Positions 28,724 to 35,897 of a DNA stretch of 64,000 nucleotides are shown piece by piece. How positions within the stretch are numbered: position 1 is the first letter of the stretch; each line of letters opens with the position of its first letter. The notes under the pieces are model-generated. The model was not told the DNA's origin and ran no database searches. It saw only the letters and a list, made by a program, of their open reading frames with translations. The DNA comes from Pseudoalteromonas shioyasakiensis (GTDB taxonomy: Bacteria > Pseudomonadota > Gammaproteobacteria > Enterobacterales > Alteromonadaceae), in contig NZ_JAKEVM010000001.1 of the NCBI RefSeq assembly GCF_022398475.1, positions 1 to 64,000 of the forward strand, given 5' to 3'. A program made the translations under genes and the position numbers.

Positions 28724-28825
28724 TGATAGCTGATAGCTGATAGCTGATAGCTGATAGCTGATAGCTGATAGCTGATAGCTGATAGCTGATAGCTGATAGC
28801 TGATAGCTGATAGCTGATAGCTGAT
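28724..28825. repeat. Tandem heptanucleotide array (TGATAGC)n
   Basis: Fourteen perfect copies of TGATAGC (28724-28821) plus a partial TGAT. The array ends 50 bases before the probable rplM -10 element. It makes an apparent reading frame with a 7-residue repeat on the minus strand, which is not considered a gene. Confidence 0.97.
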
Positions 28826-28872
28826 TTTCTCGAATAAAAAACAACCATCATATAGCAATGTGGTTCAAGTGC

Positions 28873-28881
28873 TGGTATACT
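28873..28881 (+). promoter_or_regulatory. Probable extended -10 promoter of rplM-rpsI
   Basis: TGGTATACT at 28873-28881 fits an extended -10 (TGn-TATACT) and is followed by a GC-rich discriminator (CCCGCG), a feature of stringently controlled ribosomal promoters. The expected -35 position (about 28853-28858) is poor. The transcript would have a leader of about 150 bases. Confidence 0.6.
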
Positions 28882-28887
28882 CCCGCG

Positions 28888-29039
28888 TCTGCCACGTTGC
28901 GTTCTATTGCCAGATATTAGTTTAGCCTCTAATTGATGGCTCAAAGTCTTAAACTCGAAGGGGTTAAAGCATTCAACTTAGAGCGGTAATTAATAATAAT
29001 TACCTGTGGTTTTAATTAAAAAACATTGGATTTTAATAA
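28888..29039 (+). promoter_or_regulatory. Leader region of rplM
   Basis: About 150 untranslated bases between the probable start point and rplM. In E. coli L13 represses its own operon through the mRNA leader. A TAATTAATAATAATTA-type AT-rich stretch lies near the start, and no strong Shine-Dalgarno is seen. A regulatory leader is inferred from position and family; no specific fold was recognised. Confidence 0.3.
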
Positions 29040-29468
29040 ATGAAAACGTTTGTTGCTAAGCCAGAAACAGTAAAACGTGACTGGTACGTAGTTGACGCTG
29101 AAGGTAAAACTTTAGGTCGCATCGCTACTGAAATCGCTCGTCGCCTACGCGGTAAGCATAAAGCTGAATACACTCCTCACGTAGATACTGGTGATTACAT
29201 CATCGTTATCAACGCTGAGAAAGTTACTGTTACTGGTAATAAAGCAAAAGACAAAATGTACTACGCTCATACTGGTTTCCCAGGTGGTCTTAAGTCTACT
29301 ACTTTCGACAAGCTTCAAGCTGCAAAGCCTGAAATGATCATCGAAAAAGCTGTTAAAGGCATGTTGCCACGTGGTCCTTTAGGCCGCGCAATGTACCGTA
29401 AACTTAAAGTTTACTCAGGTACTGAGCACAACCATGCTGCACAACAGCCTCAGGTTCTAGACATTTAA
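29040..29468 (+). CDS. rplM: Large ribosomal subunit protein uL13
   Basis: 142 residues, full length and typical ([20 protein letters not shown], then [16 protein letters not shown]). It binds 23S rRNA early in 50S assembly. Start codon usage and codon bias are typical of highly expressed genes. Followed by rpsI after 11 bases. Confidence 0.99.
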   Translation: MKTFVAKPETVKRDWYVVDAEGKTLGRIATEIARRLRGKHKAEYTPHVDTGDYIIVINAEKVTVTGNKAKDKMYYAHTGFPGGLKSTTFDKLQAAKPEMIIEKAVKGMLPRGPLGRAMYRKLKVYSGTEHNHAAQQPQVLDI

Positions 29469-29479
29469 GGAGCACTATC

Positions 29480-29869
29480 ATGGCAAATCAATACTACGGT
29501 ACAGGTCGTCGTAAAAGTTCAAGTGCTCGCGTATTCTTACGCCCAGGCACTGGTAACATCGTAATCAACAAGCGCTCTCTAGAAGAGTACTTCGGTCGTG
29601 AGACTGCTCGCATGGTTGTTCGTCAAGCATTAGAGCACGTAGAAATGACTGAAAAGTTTGACCTACACATCACTGTTTCAGGTGGTGGTACTACTGGTCA
29701 AGCTGGTGCTATCCGTCACGGTATCACTCGTGCACTTATGGAGTTTGACGAGTCTCTACGTCCTACACTTCGTAAAGCAGGTTTCGTTACACGTGATGCA
29801 CGTAAAGTTGAGCGTAAGAAAGTGGGTCTTAAGAAAGCACGTAAGCGTCCACAATTCTCAAAACGTTAA
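29480..29869 (+). CDS. rpsI: Small ribosomal subunit protein uS9
   Basis: 129 residues ([20 protein letters not shown], ending [11 protein letters not shown]). The basic C-terminal tail reaches the P-site tRNA. AAGGAG precedes the ATG. Second gene of the rplM-rpsI operon, followed by a strong terminator. Confidence 0.99.
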   Translation: MANQYYGTGRRKSSSARVFLRPGTGNIVINKRSLEEYFGRETARMVVRQALEHVEMTEKFDLHITVSGGGTTGQAGAIRHGITRALMEFDESLRPTLRKAGFVTRDARKVERKKVGLKKARKRPQFSKR

Positions 29870-29891
29870 TATTTACGTTTATCAGAATACC

Positions 29892-29918
29892 AAAAACCCA
29901 GCTTCGGCTGGGTTTTTT
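29892..29918 (+). terminator. Rho-independent terminator of rplM-rpsI
   Basis: AAAAACCCAGC (29892-29902), a TTCG tetraloop and GCTGGGTTTTTT (29907-29918). Confidence 0.93.
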
Positions 29919-29926
29919 GTTTTTCA

Positions 29927-29970
29927 GAGCTGTCAGCTTTAAGCCGTCAGTTTTTAGCTGAACGAGAGAG
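29927..29970. repeat. Degenerate heptamer repeat, copy B
   Basis: Direct repeat of 28617-28660 with four mismatches in 44, so rplM-rpsI is bracketed by the two copies 1310 bases apart. It begins 8 bases after the rpsI terminator. It divides into AGC-leading heptamers. Confidence 0.7.
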
Positions 29971-30025
29971 GGCTCACTGCTTGAATGAACAAGTTCTTGC
30001 CAAGGCTTAATATTCCCATATACTT

Positions 30026-30046
30026 CTCGCATCTCGCATCTCGCAT
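30026..30046. repeat. Tandem heptanucleotide array (CTCGCAT)3
   Basis: Three perfect CTCGCAT copies followed by CTAGCTGAAGCG, a partial unit that again contains AGCTGA. It lies in the 631-base gap between rpsI and petA. The rest of that gap holds copy B and the possible petA promoter; nothing else was recognised. Confidence 0.85.
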
Positions 30047-30182
30047 CTAGCTGAAGCGCAAAACCCTACCTTTTTTCGTTCGATATTTGACCACTGATAA
30101 TAATTAGTACGTATTACAGTAAAAAAACTTCAAGATTTAGCAAAATTAGCTTAAATCCATCAGTTAATTGATGAAATTTTTT

Positions 30183-30190
30183 GCTACAAT
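30183..30190 (+). promoter_or_regulatory. Possible extended -10 upstream of petABC
   Basis: TTGCTACAAT contains TGC-TACAAT, an extended -10 form, about 310 bases before petA. No convincing -35 is present. The following leader is long and no structured element was recognised in it. Confidence 0.3.
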
Positions 30191-30500
30191 TGGGGGGCAA
30201 GTAATGTGAGTGAGTTCAACAACAGCTAATGCAGAATTCTGTTTCCTCTTAGTGAGGTTGATCTTGGTCAGTATATTGTTTTTTTATATGCGTTATCATA
30301 ACCAGCGGCTTCATACTCGAGCTAACCTAAATTAATAATTCATTAAATAGGGTTTATTCGAGCATGAGACTGTGAATAACCTTGTTTTAATCAAGGGTTT
30401 TAATTATGATCGCGTCTATTTTGAAATTTCTAAAAATTAACCTGCTGTAACTGATGTTCTCAATATGGCAAGTGTTGGGAATCATAGTGGAGATAAGTGG

Positions 30501-31091
30501 ATGAGCAATGCGCCTGTAGACAATGGCCGACGTCGCTTTTTAACCATAGCTACCTCTGTTGTTGGTGGTGTTGGTGCGGCTGGGGCTGCTGTTCCTTTTA
30601 TTGCGTCTTGGAATCCAAGTGAGCGAGCTAAATCTGCGGGTGCGCCTGTAGAAGTAGATATCAGCAAGCTTGAGCCAGGACAATTAATACGTGTTGAGTG
30701 GCGAGGAAAACCTGTTTGGGTTATTAATCGTACACCAAGAATGCTTGAACAGATGAAAGAACATGAAGGTCAACTTCGTGATCCTGCGTCTGAAGAGCCT
30801 CAACAACCTGAATCATCAACCAATGAATATCGTTCGCAACGTCCTGAAATTTTCGTTGCTGTTGGTATTTGTACGCACTTAGGTTGTTCTCCTAGCTTCC
30901 TACAAGGTGGCTTTGGTGAGAAAGTAGAGGGCACAGACGACGGTTTCTTCTGTCCGTGTCACGGTTCTAAATTTGATATGGCTGGTCGTGTATTCCAATC
31001 TGTACCTGCACCATTAAATCTAGAAATTCCTCCGTATACCTTCCTTGATGACACGACTATTCTAGTCGGTGAAGAAAAAGGAGTGGCGTAA
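30501..31091 (+). CDS. petA: Ubiquinol-cytochrome c reductase Rieske iron-sulfur subunit
   Basis: About 196 residues from ATG 30501, preferred because GGAG lies 8 bases upstream and it gives MSNAPVDNGRRRFLTIATS, a Tat-type signal anchor. The [2Fe-2S] ligands are in CTHLGC and CPCHGSKFD, with the disulfide cysteines present. It transfers electrons from ubiquinol to cytochrome c1. An upstream in-frame ATG at 30465 would add 12 residues. It overlaps petB by one base. Confidence 0.96.
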   Translation: MSNAPVDNGRRRFLTIATSVVGGVGAAGAAVPFIASWNPSERAKSAGAPVEVDISKLEPGQLIRVEWRGKPVWVINRTPRMLEQMKEHEGQLRDPASEEPQQPESSTNEYRSQRPEIFVAVGICTHLGCSPSFLQGGFGEKVEGTDDGFFCPCHGSKFDMAGRVFQSVPAPLNLEIPPYTFLDDTTILVGEEKGVA

Positions 31092-32356
31092 TGTTTGGTA
31101 AAATTATTGGTTGGATCGACGATCGTATTCCAATGACACGTGTTTGGAACATGCATATTGCACAGTATCCAGCACCAAAAAACTTTAACTTCTGGTACTT
31201 CTTTGGCTCTTTAGCCATGTTAGTACTTGTTAACCAAATCGTAACTGGTATCTGGTTAACAATGAACTTCGTACCATCTGCTGAAGGTGCTTTCGCATCG
31301 GTAGAATACATCATGCGTGATGTTGAATACGGTTGGTTACTTCGTTACCTTCACTCAACAGGTGCATCAGCGTTCTTTATCGTTGTATACCTGCACATGT
31401 TCCGTGGCATGATCTACGGTTCTTACCAAAAACCACGTGAATTACTGTGGTTATTCGGTATGTTCATCTTCTTAGCGCTTATGGCAGAAGCTTTCATGGG
31501 TTACTTACTACCTTGGGGACAAATGTCTTTCTGGGGTGCACAGGTAATCATTTCACTATTCGGTGCGATTCCGGTTATTGGTGATGACTTAACGCTTTGG
31601 ATCCGTGGTGACTACGTAATTTCTGGTGCTACGCTTAACCGCTTCTTTGCACTACACGTAATTGCATTACCTTTAGTAATCGTTATCTTAGTATTCTTAC
31701 ACATTGTTGCACTACACGAAGTGGGTTCAAACAACCCTGATGGTGTTGAAATTAAGCGTAAGAAAGGCACTGTAGCTGAAGAAGATAAGCCTAAATTCAA
31801 ATTCCACGAGTATTACACCAACAAGAAAGACATTGTTGATGCAATCCCGTTCCACCCTTACTACACAGTAAAAGATATTGTGGGTGTGGTTGGTTTCTTA
31901 ATCTTATTCTGTTGGGTTGTATTCTTTATGCCTGCGATGAATGGTTTCTTCCTAGAAGCGCCAAACTTCGAAGCAGCTAACCCGCTGAAAACACCAGAGC
32001 ACATTTTCCCAGTTTGGTACTTTACGCCATTCTACGCAATCCTACGTGCAATCCCTAACAAGTTAATGGGTGTTGTGGCGATGGGTGCATCTATCGTAGT
32101 GCTTGCGTTACTACCTTGGATTGACCGTGGTTCGGTTCGCTCTATTCGTTATCGTTGTGGTTTACACAAGTTAAACATCGCACAATTCGTGGTAACTTTC
32201 GTTATCTTGGGTTGGGTTGGTGCTACACCACAAACTGATTTCAAAACGCTGTTATCACAAATCACGACTGTGACATACTTCATGTTCTTCGTATTGTTAT
32301 TTGTTTACAGCAAGAATGAGAAAACTAAGCCATTACCAACGAGGTTGACGAAATGA
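31091..32356 (+). CDS. petB: Ubiquinol-cytochrome c reductase cytochrome b
   Basis: 421 residues, full-length cytochrome b with eight transmembrane helices. Heme-ligand histidines lie in RYLHSTGAS/YLHMFRG and in ALHVIALP/LVFLHIVALHE; the PEF-type quinol motif appears as PEHIFPVWYF. Core of the bc1 complex. The stop overlaps the petC start. Confidence 0.98.
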   Translation: MFGKIIGWIDDRIPMTRVWNMHIAQYPAPKNFNFWYFFGSLAMLVLVNQIVTGIWLTMNFVPSAEGAFASVEYIMRDVEYGWLLRYLHSTGASAFFIVVYLHMFRGMIYGSYQKPRELLWLFGMFIFLALMAEAFMGYLLPWGQMSFWGAQVIISLFGAIPVIGDDLTLWIRGDYVISGATLNRFFALHVIALPLVIVILVFLHIVALHEVGSNNPDGVEIKRKKGTVAEEDKPKFKFHEYYTNKKDIVDAIPFHPYYTVKDIVGVVGFLILFCWVVFFMPAMNGFFLEAPNFEAANPLKTPEHIFPVWYFTPFYAILRAIPNKLMGVVAMGASIVVLALLPWIDRGSVRSIRYRCGLHKLNIAQFVVTFVILGWVGATPQTDFKTLLSQITTVTYFMFFVLLFVYSKNEKTKPLPTRLTK

Positions 32357-33090
32357 TGAAAAAGCTAATTATCGGTTTATTCGCATTGTTGCCATCGTTG
32401 ACAATGGCAGCAGGTCCTTCGGTTCCTTTAATGGATGCGAACATTGACCTTAAAGATAACGCATCTTTACAGCGCGGTGCTAAATTGTTCATGAACTACT
32501 GTCTTGGTTGTCACCAAATGCAGTATCAACGTTATGAGCGTACGTTCCGCGATATCGGTATTCCAACTGAGATTGGTCAAGAGCAATTAATTTTTGATGG
32601 CTCAAAAGTAGGTAGCCACATCAAAAATGCGATTGATAAAGATGACGCAGCTAAATGGTTTGGCGCAGCGCCACCGGATCTTACGCTTGTTGCGCGAGTT
32701 CGTGGTACTGACTGGATCTACACTTATCTGAAGTCATTCTATAAAGACGAGTCTCGTCCGTTTGGCGTAAACAACGTTGTTTTCCCATCGGTAGGTATGC
32801 CACACGTTCTTCAAGAACTACAAGGTTTACCAACACCAATCACTGAAGAAGTGGAAGAACATGGTCACACTGTGACTAAAGTTGTTGGCGTTGAAACAGA
32901 TGGTTCTGGTGAAATGAGTGTTGACGAGTACGATCGTGCTGCTCGTGACTTAACTAACTTCTTAGCTTACGTTGGCGAGCCGTCACGTTTAGAGTCAGAA
33001 GCGTTAGGTCTTAAGGTAATTGGTTTCCTAGTGATTCTATTTATCTTGGCATTCATGCTGAAGAAAGAATACTGGAGAGATGTTCACTAA
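32353..33090 (+). CDS. petC: Ubiquinol-cytochrome c reductase cytochrome c1
   Basis: 245 residues. Signal peptide (about 1-19, ending MAA), heme c site CLGCH, axial Met region (SVGMPHVL), and a C-terminal membrane anchor (about 220-238). It passes electrons to soluble cytochrome c. The ATGATG start overlaps the petB stop by 4 bases. Confidence 0.97.
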   Translation: MMKKLIIGLFALLPSLTMAAGPSVPLMDANIDLKDNASLQRGAKLFMNYCLGCHQMQYQRYERTFRDIGIPTEIGQEQLIFDGSKVGSHIKNAIDKDDAAKWFGAAPPDLTLVARVRGTDWIYTYLKSFYKDESRPFGVNNVVFPSVGMPHVLQELQGLPTPITEEVEEHGHTVTKVVGVETDGSGEMSVDEYDRAARDLTNFLAYVGEPSRLESEALGLKVIGFLVILFILAFMLKKEYWRDVH

Positions 33091-33119
33091 TCCTGGGCAT
33101 TTTGAAAGGTAGTTTTGTG

Positions 33120-33139
33120 ATAGGGGCTTAAGCCCCTAT
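33120..33139 (+). terminator. Palindrome between petC and sspA
   Basis: 20-bp perfect palindrome ATAGGGGCTTAAGCCCCTAT, followed after a few bases by a T run (GCTGTTTTTG). It probably terminates or attenuates petABC before sspA. Confidence 0.6.
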
Positions 33140-33169
33140 TGCTGTTTTTGTAATATAATGGAGGTAGGC

Positions 33170-33796
33170 ATGGCCGTAGCTGCCAATAAGCGCCCTGTAA
33201 TGACCCTGTTTTCTGGTGCTAACTGTATGTATAGCCATCAAGTACGTATCGTACTTGCTGAAAAAGGTGTAAGTGTTGACATTCACCTGGCTGAAAAGGA
33301 TAACCTGCCAGAAGCACTTCATGAGATTAACCCTTACGGTACAGTACCAACACTGATCGATCGTGAGCTTGGTTTATATCAGGCAAACATCATCATGGAA
33401 TACCTTGATGAACGTTTCCCTCATCCTCCACTAATGCCAGTTTATCCGGTTATGCGTGGCCGTAGTCGTCTGATGATGCATCGTATCGACACGGATTGGT
33501 ATAGCCTAGCTAACAAAATCACTAGCGGTAGCAGCGAAGCTGCGCAAGCACGTAAAGAGCTTACAGAAGCGTTACTTGCAATTGCACCAATCTTCTCTGA
33601 AGCACCTTACTTCATGAGTGAAGAGTTCAGCTTAGTTGATTGTTACTTAGCACCACTACTTTGGCGTTTACCTGAGCTTGGCATTGAGCTTAATGGTGCA
33701 GGCGCGAAAGAGCTTAAAGAATACATGTTGCGTTTATTTGAGCGTGAATCATTCCAAGCTTCACTAACTGAAGCAGAGCGTGAGATCCGTTTATAA
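33170..33796 (+). CDS. sspA: Stringent starvation protein A
   Basis: About 208 residues from ATG 33170, chosen because GGAGG lies 6-10 bases upstream. GST-like fold with N-terminal thioredoxin domain ([23 protein letters not shown]) and helical C-domain. SspA binds RNA polymerase and changes promoter choice under stress. The stop shares one base with the sspB start. Confidence 0.96.
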   Translation: MAVAANKRPVMTLFSGANCMYSHQVRIVLAEKGVSVDIHLAEKDNLPEALHEINPYGTVPTLIDRELGLYQANIIMEYLDERFPHPPLMPVYPVMRGRSRLMMHRIDTDWYSLANKITSGSSEAAQARKELTEALLAIAPIFSEAPYFMSEEFSLVDCYLAPLLWRLPELGIELNGAGAKELKEYMLRLFERESFQASLTEAEREIRL

Positions 33797-34236
33797 TGAC
33801 GCCTAATCGTCCTTATTTACTACGCGCTTTCTTTGATTGGATTGTTGATAATCAGTGCACACCACACTTAGTGGTTAACGCTGATTTTCCTGCTGTACAA
33901 GTACCAACACAGTTTGTGCAAGACGGTCAGATCGTTTTGAACATTAGCCCATCAGCGGTAACACAATTTGCAATGGACAACCAACAGCTTAGCTTTAATG
34001 CGCGCTTTGGTGGCCAACCAATGCAAGTGTACGTACCTATGGGTGCTGTGCTCGCAATTTATGCACGTGAGAATGGTGAAGGGACTGTATTTACTGCAGA
34101 AGAATTCATCGAGGACGAAGACGATTTTACTCCGGTATTAGAAAGTGTTGAAACACCTGACGATATTACGCCAGATGATGAACCACCTGCTAAACCAGAG
34201 AAGAAAAAAGGTGCTCACTTACGAGTGATTAAGTAA
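33796..34236 (+). CDS. sspB: ClpXP adaptor SspB
   Basis: 146 residues. The N-terminal dimeric substrate-binding domain ([24 protein letters not shown] start) is followed by an acidic linker and the conserved C-terminal XB peptide HLRVIK that docks on ClpX. It delivers ssrA-tagged proteins and RseA fragments to ClpXP. Confidence 0.97.
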   Translation: MTPNRPYLLRAFFDWIVDNQCTPHLVVNADFPAVQVPTQFVQDGQIVLNISPSAVTQFAMDNQQLSFNARFGGQPMQVYVPMGAVLAIYARENGEGTVFTAEEFIEDEDDFTPVLESVETPDDITPDDEPPAKPEKKKGAHLRVIK

Positions 34237-34253
34237 CCTTAGTCAGACAAAAG

Positions 34254-34279
34254 AAAACCCGCTATTTAGCGGGTTTTTT
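34254..34279 (+). terminator. Rho-independent terminator after sspB
   Basis: AACCCGC and GCGGGTT form the stem around TATTTA, followed by a T run. It separates sspAB from the convergent dolP. Confidence 0.9.
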
Positions 34280-34301
34280 ATTATTAATTAACTATTTAGC
34301 G

Positions 34302-34868
34302 TTACAGATATTCAAACACTTTAATAACACGTTCAACGCCTGATACGTTACGTGCTACATCAACCGCTAAATTCGCTTCAGAGTCGCTCACTAAGCCCAT
34401 TAAAAAGACTTCGCCATTCTCTGTTACGACTTTGATGTTATTGCTGCTGATGCTTTCTGTGGTGAGCAATTGCGTTTTCACTTTAGAAGTTAACCAAGAG
34501 TCGTGCGTTTGCGTACTCATACCAATATTTGAACCAATGCGAATTTGGTTGTGGATTTTACGAATGCCATCAACGCCTTCAATAGCGCGTTGTGCTTCGT
34601 CTTTCATTTCTGCGTTAGCAACTTGGCCAATCATAAGCACAATGCCATTAACGCTAATGACGTTAACGTTAGCAAATTTATGTAGGCGCTCATTTTCGCT
34701 GATAGCAATAGAACTTTTAATTTCGATGTTGTTATCGTCGATTTGTGAACCAATCGTGCGGCGATCATTCGCAGCAGTTACAGCGCCTGCAGTACCGGCG
34801 ACAACGGCAGCTGCACAGCCTTGCAGCAATAAAACGGTACCAAATACTAGTAAAGACTGTTTAAACAT
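34302..34868 (-). CDS. dolP: BON-domain lipoprotein DolP (YraP)
   Basis: 188 residues. Lipoprotein signal with lipobox LLQGC (Cys about residue 18), then two BON domains (about 45-110 and 120-188). DolP binds outer-membrane phospholipid and supports envelope integrity. Its start overlaps the diaA stop by one base, and the lpoA-yraN-diaA-dolP order is the same as in E. coli. Confidence 0.94.
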   Translation of the reverse strand: MFKQSLLVFGTVLLLQGCAAAVVAGTAGAVTAANDRRTIGSQIDDNNIEIKSSIAISENERLHKFANVNVISVNGIVLMIGQVANAEMKDEAQRAIEGVDGIRKIHNQIRIGSNIGMSTQTHDSWLTSKVKTQLLTTESISSNNIKVVTENGEVFLMGLVSDSEANLAVDVARNVSGVERVIKVFEYL

Positions 34869-35455
34869 TAATTTTCTTCCTGTGGGAATAAGGTTAAATC
34901 GATAAGCTCACTGAGGCAGTGTAAATTCACTAAGTGTGACTCAACAATACGGCTTGGGCGTTTGGATGGAACACGAATTTCAACATCATTTGGGCCAAGT
35001 AAGCCAACTAATTCACCACCATCATCACCAACAAGCACAATCACTTTCATATCACGGGTCAGTGCCGCTTCAACGGCTGAGATAATCTGCTTTTCATTAC
35101 CATTGACAGCAATTGCTAATAAAAGGTCGCCTTGCTGTGCAAATGCACGAATTTGTCGTGCAAAGGTTTCGTGCTCATCATTATTTGCGGCTGAGCCTAA
35201 GTTAACTTGATCTTGTGCAAGCGCAACTGCGGGTAGGCATGGGCGCTCGGTTTCATAAAAGTTAATTAACAGCCCAGCCATATGCTGTGCCAACATGTGG
35301 CAGCTAGGAGTGCCACAACACAGCAGTTTATTGCCGTTAATAAGACTTTGTGCAATGGTGAACGCTGCCGATTCAAGTGCGCTTGGCAGTACTTCACCTG
35401 CCGCTATTTGAACTTGAATATTTTCGGTAAAGATTTTTTTTATCGTTTCTTGCAT
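34868..35455 (-). CDS. diaA: SIS-domain DnaA initiator-associating protein DiaA
   Basis: 195 residues, a GmhA-like SIS-domain protein. Context (lpoA-yraN-diaA-dolP) supports DiaA, which binds DnaA and times replication initiation, over the LPS enzyme GmhA. The phosphosugar-site region reads CCGTPSCHMLAQHM. Confidence 0.9.
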   Translation of the reverse strand: MQETIKKIFTENIQVQIAAGEVLPSALESAAFTIAQSLINGNKLLCCGTPSCHMLAQHMAGLLINFYETERPCLPAVALAQDQVNLGSAANNDEHETFARQIRAFAQQGDLLLAIAVNGNEKQIISAVEAALTRDMKVIVLVGDDGGELVGLLGPNDVEIRVPSKRPSRIVESHLVNLHCLSELIDLTLFPQEEN

Positions 35456-35487
35456 AACCTACCAAATTAAGCCGACGCCAAACGGCG

Positions 35488-35859
35488 TTAGTAAACATTT
35501 TTAAACCAGTTTAGGGTGCTGTTAAGCTCACCTGTTATAGCGACATAATCTATCCGCATAGCCTGGTTTGAGATCTTTTTCTCGGCAAGATAATGGCTAA
35601 TCGTGCGCCTTAATCGTTGCTGCTTTTGTTTGCTGAGCGCATAGTTTGCACCACCACGCAGGGTGTTTTTTCTAAATTTTACTTCTACAAATACCAGTGT
35701 TTGCCCGTCACGCATTATTAAATCGAGCTCGCCGTACTTGCATAAGTAATTGCGCTCAATGGCTTTTAAGCCATGTTGTATTAAATACTGTTCTGCCTGA
35801 TGTTCGTAATACAGGCCTTTCTCGCGGCTATTTTGCCACAATTGATTAAACCACGACAT
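35488..35859 (-). CDS. yraN: YraN family protein (UPF0102)
   Basis: 123 residues with a restriction-endonuclease-like core: residues about 40-60 hold GELDLIMRDGQTLVFVEVKFR, the E/D-EVK catalytic-type pattern. The function is not settled; a nuclease role in DNA or Holliday-junction processing is inferred from the fold. It lies between lpoA and diaA. Confidence 0.92.
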   Translation of the reverse strand: MSWFNQLWQNSREKGLYYEHQAEQYLIQHGLKAIERNYLCKYGELDLIMRDGQTLVFVEVKFRKNTLRGGANYALSKQKQQRLRRTISHYLAEKKISNQAMRIDYVAITGELNSTLNWFKNVY

Positions 35860-35897
35860 AGCTTCATCCTTGAGCTAATACTACGTTTTAAAAAAGG

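Noticed and set aside
28672-28944. Minus-strand frame encoding a repeated 7-residue peptide
   Set aside because: The repeat protein is only the translation of the 7-base DNA array (7 is not a multiple of 3, so three units give a 21-base cycle). It has no ribosome-binding site and overlaps the rplM promoter.
28615-30050. Heptamer arrays as a CRISPR array
   Set aside because: There are no spacers of uniform length between repeats; units are contiguous 7-mers and no cas genes are present.
30380-30400. FNR-like site upstream of petABC (TTGTTTTAATCAA)
   Set aside because: Only one half-site matches and the spacer is one base short of the TTGAT-N4-ATCAA consensus.
33154-33159. TATAAT just upstream of sspA as a promoter
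   Set aside because: It is only 11 bases before the start codon and has no -35 at the right distance, leaving almost no leader; the GGAGG behind it explains translation only.
34432-34905. Plus-strand frame (about 157 residues) antisense to dolP
   Set aside because: Covers the coding region of a conserved lipoprotein in reverse; no independent evidence.
34868-35455. diaA as GmhA (sedoheptulose-7-phosphate isomerase)
   Set aside because: The SIS fold is shared, but the lpoA-yraN-diaA-dolP gene order is the DiaA context and no heptose-synthesis genes are adjacent.
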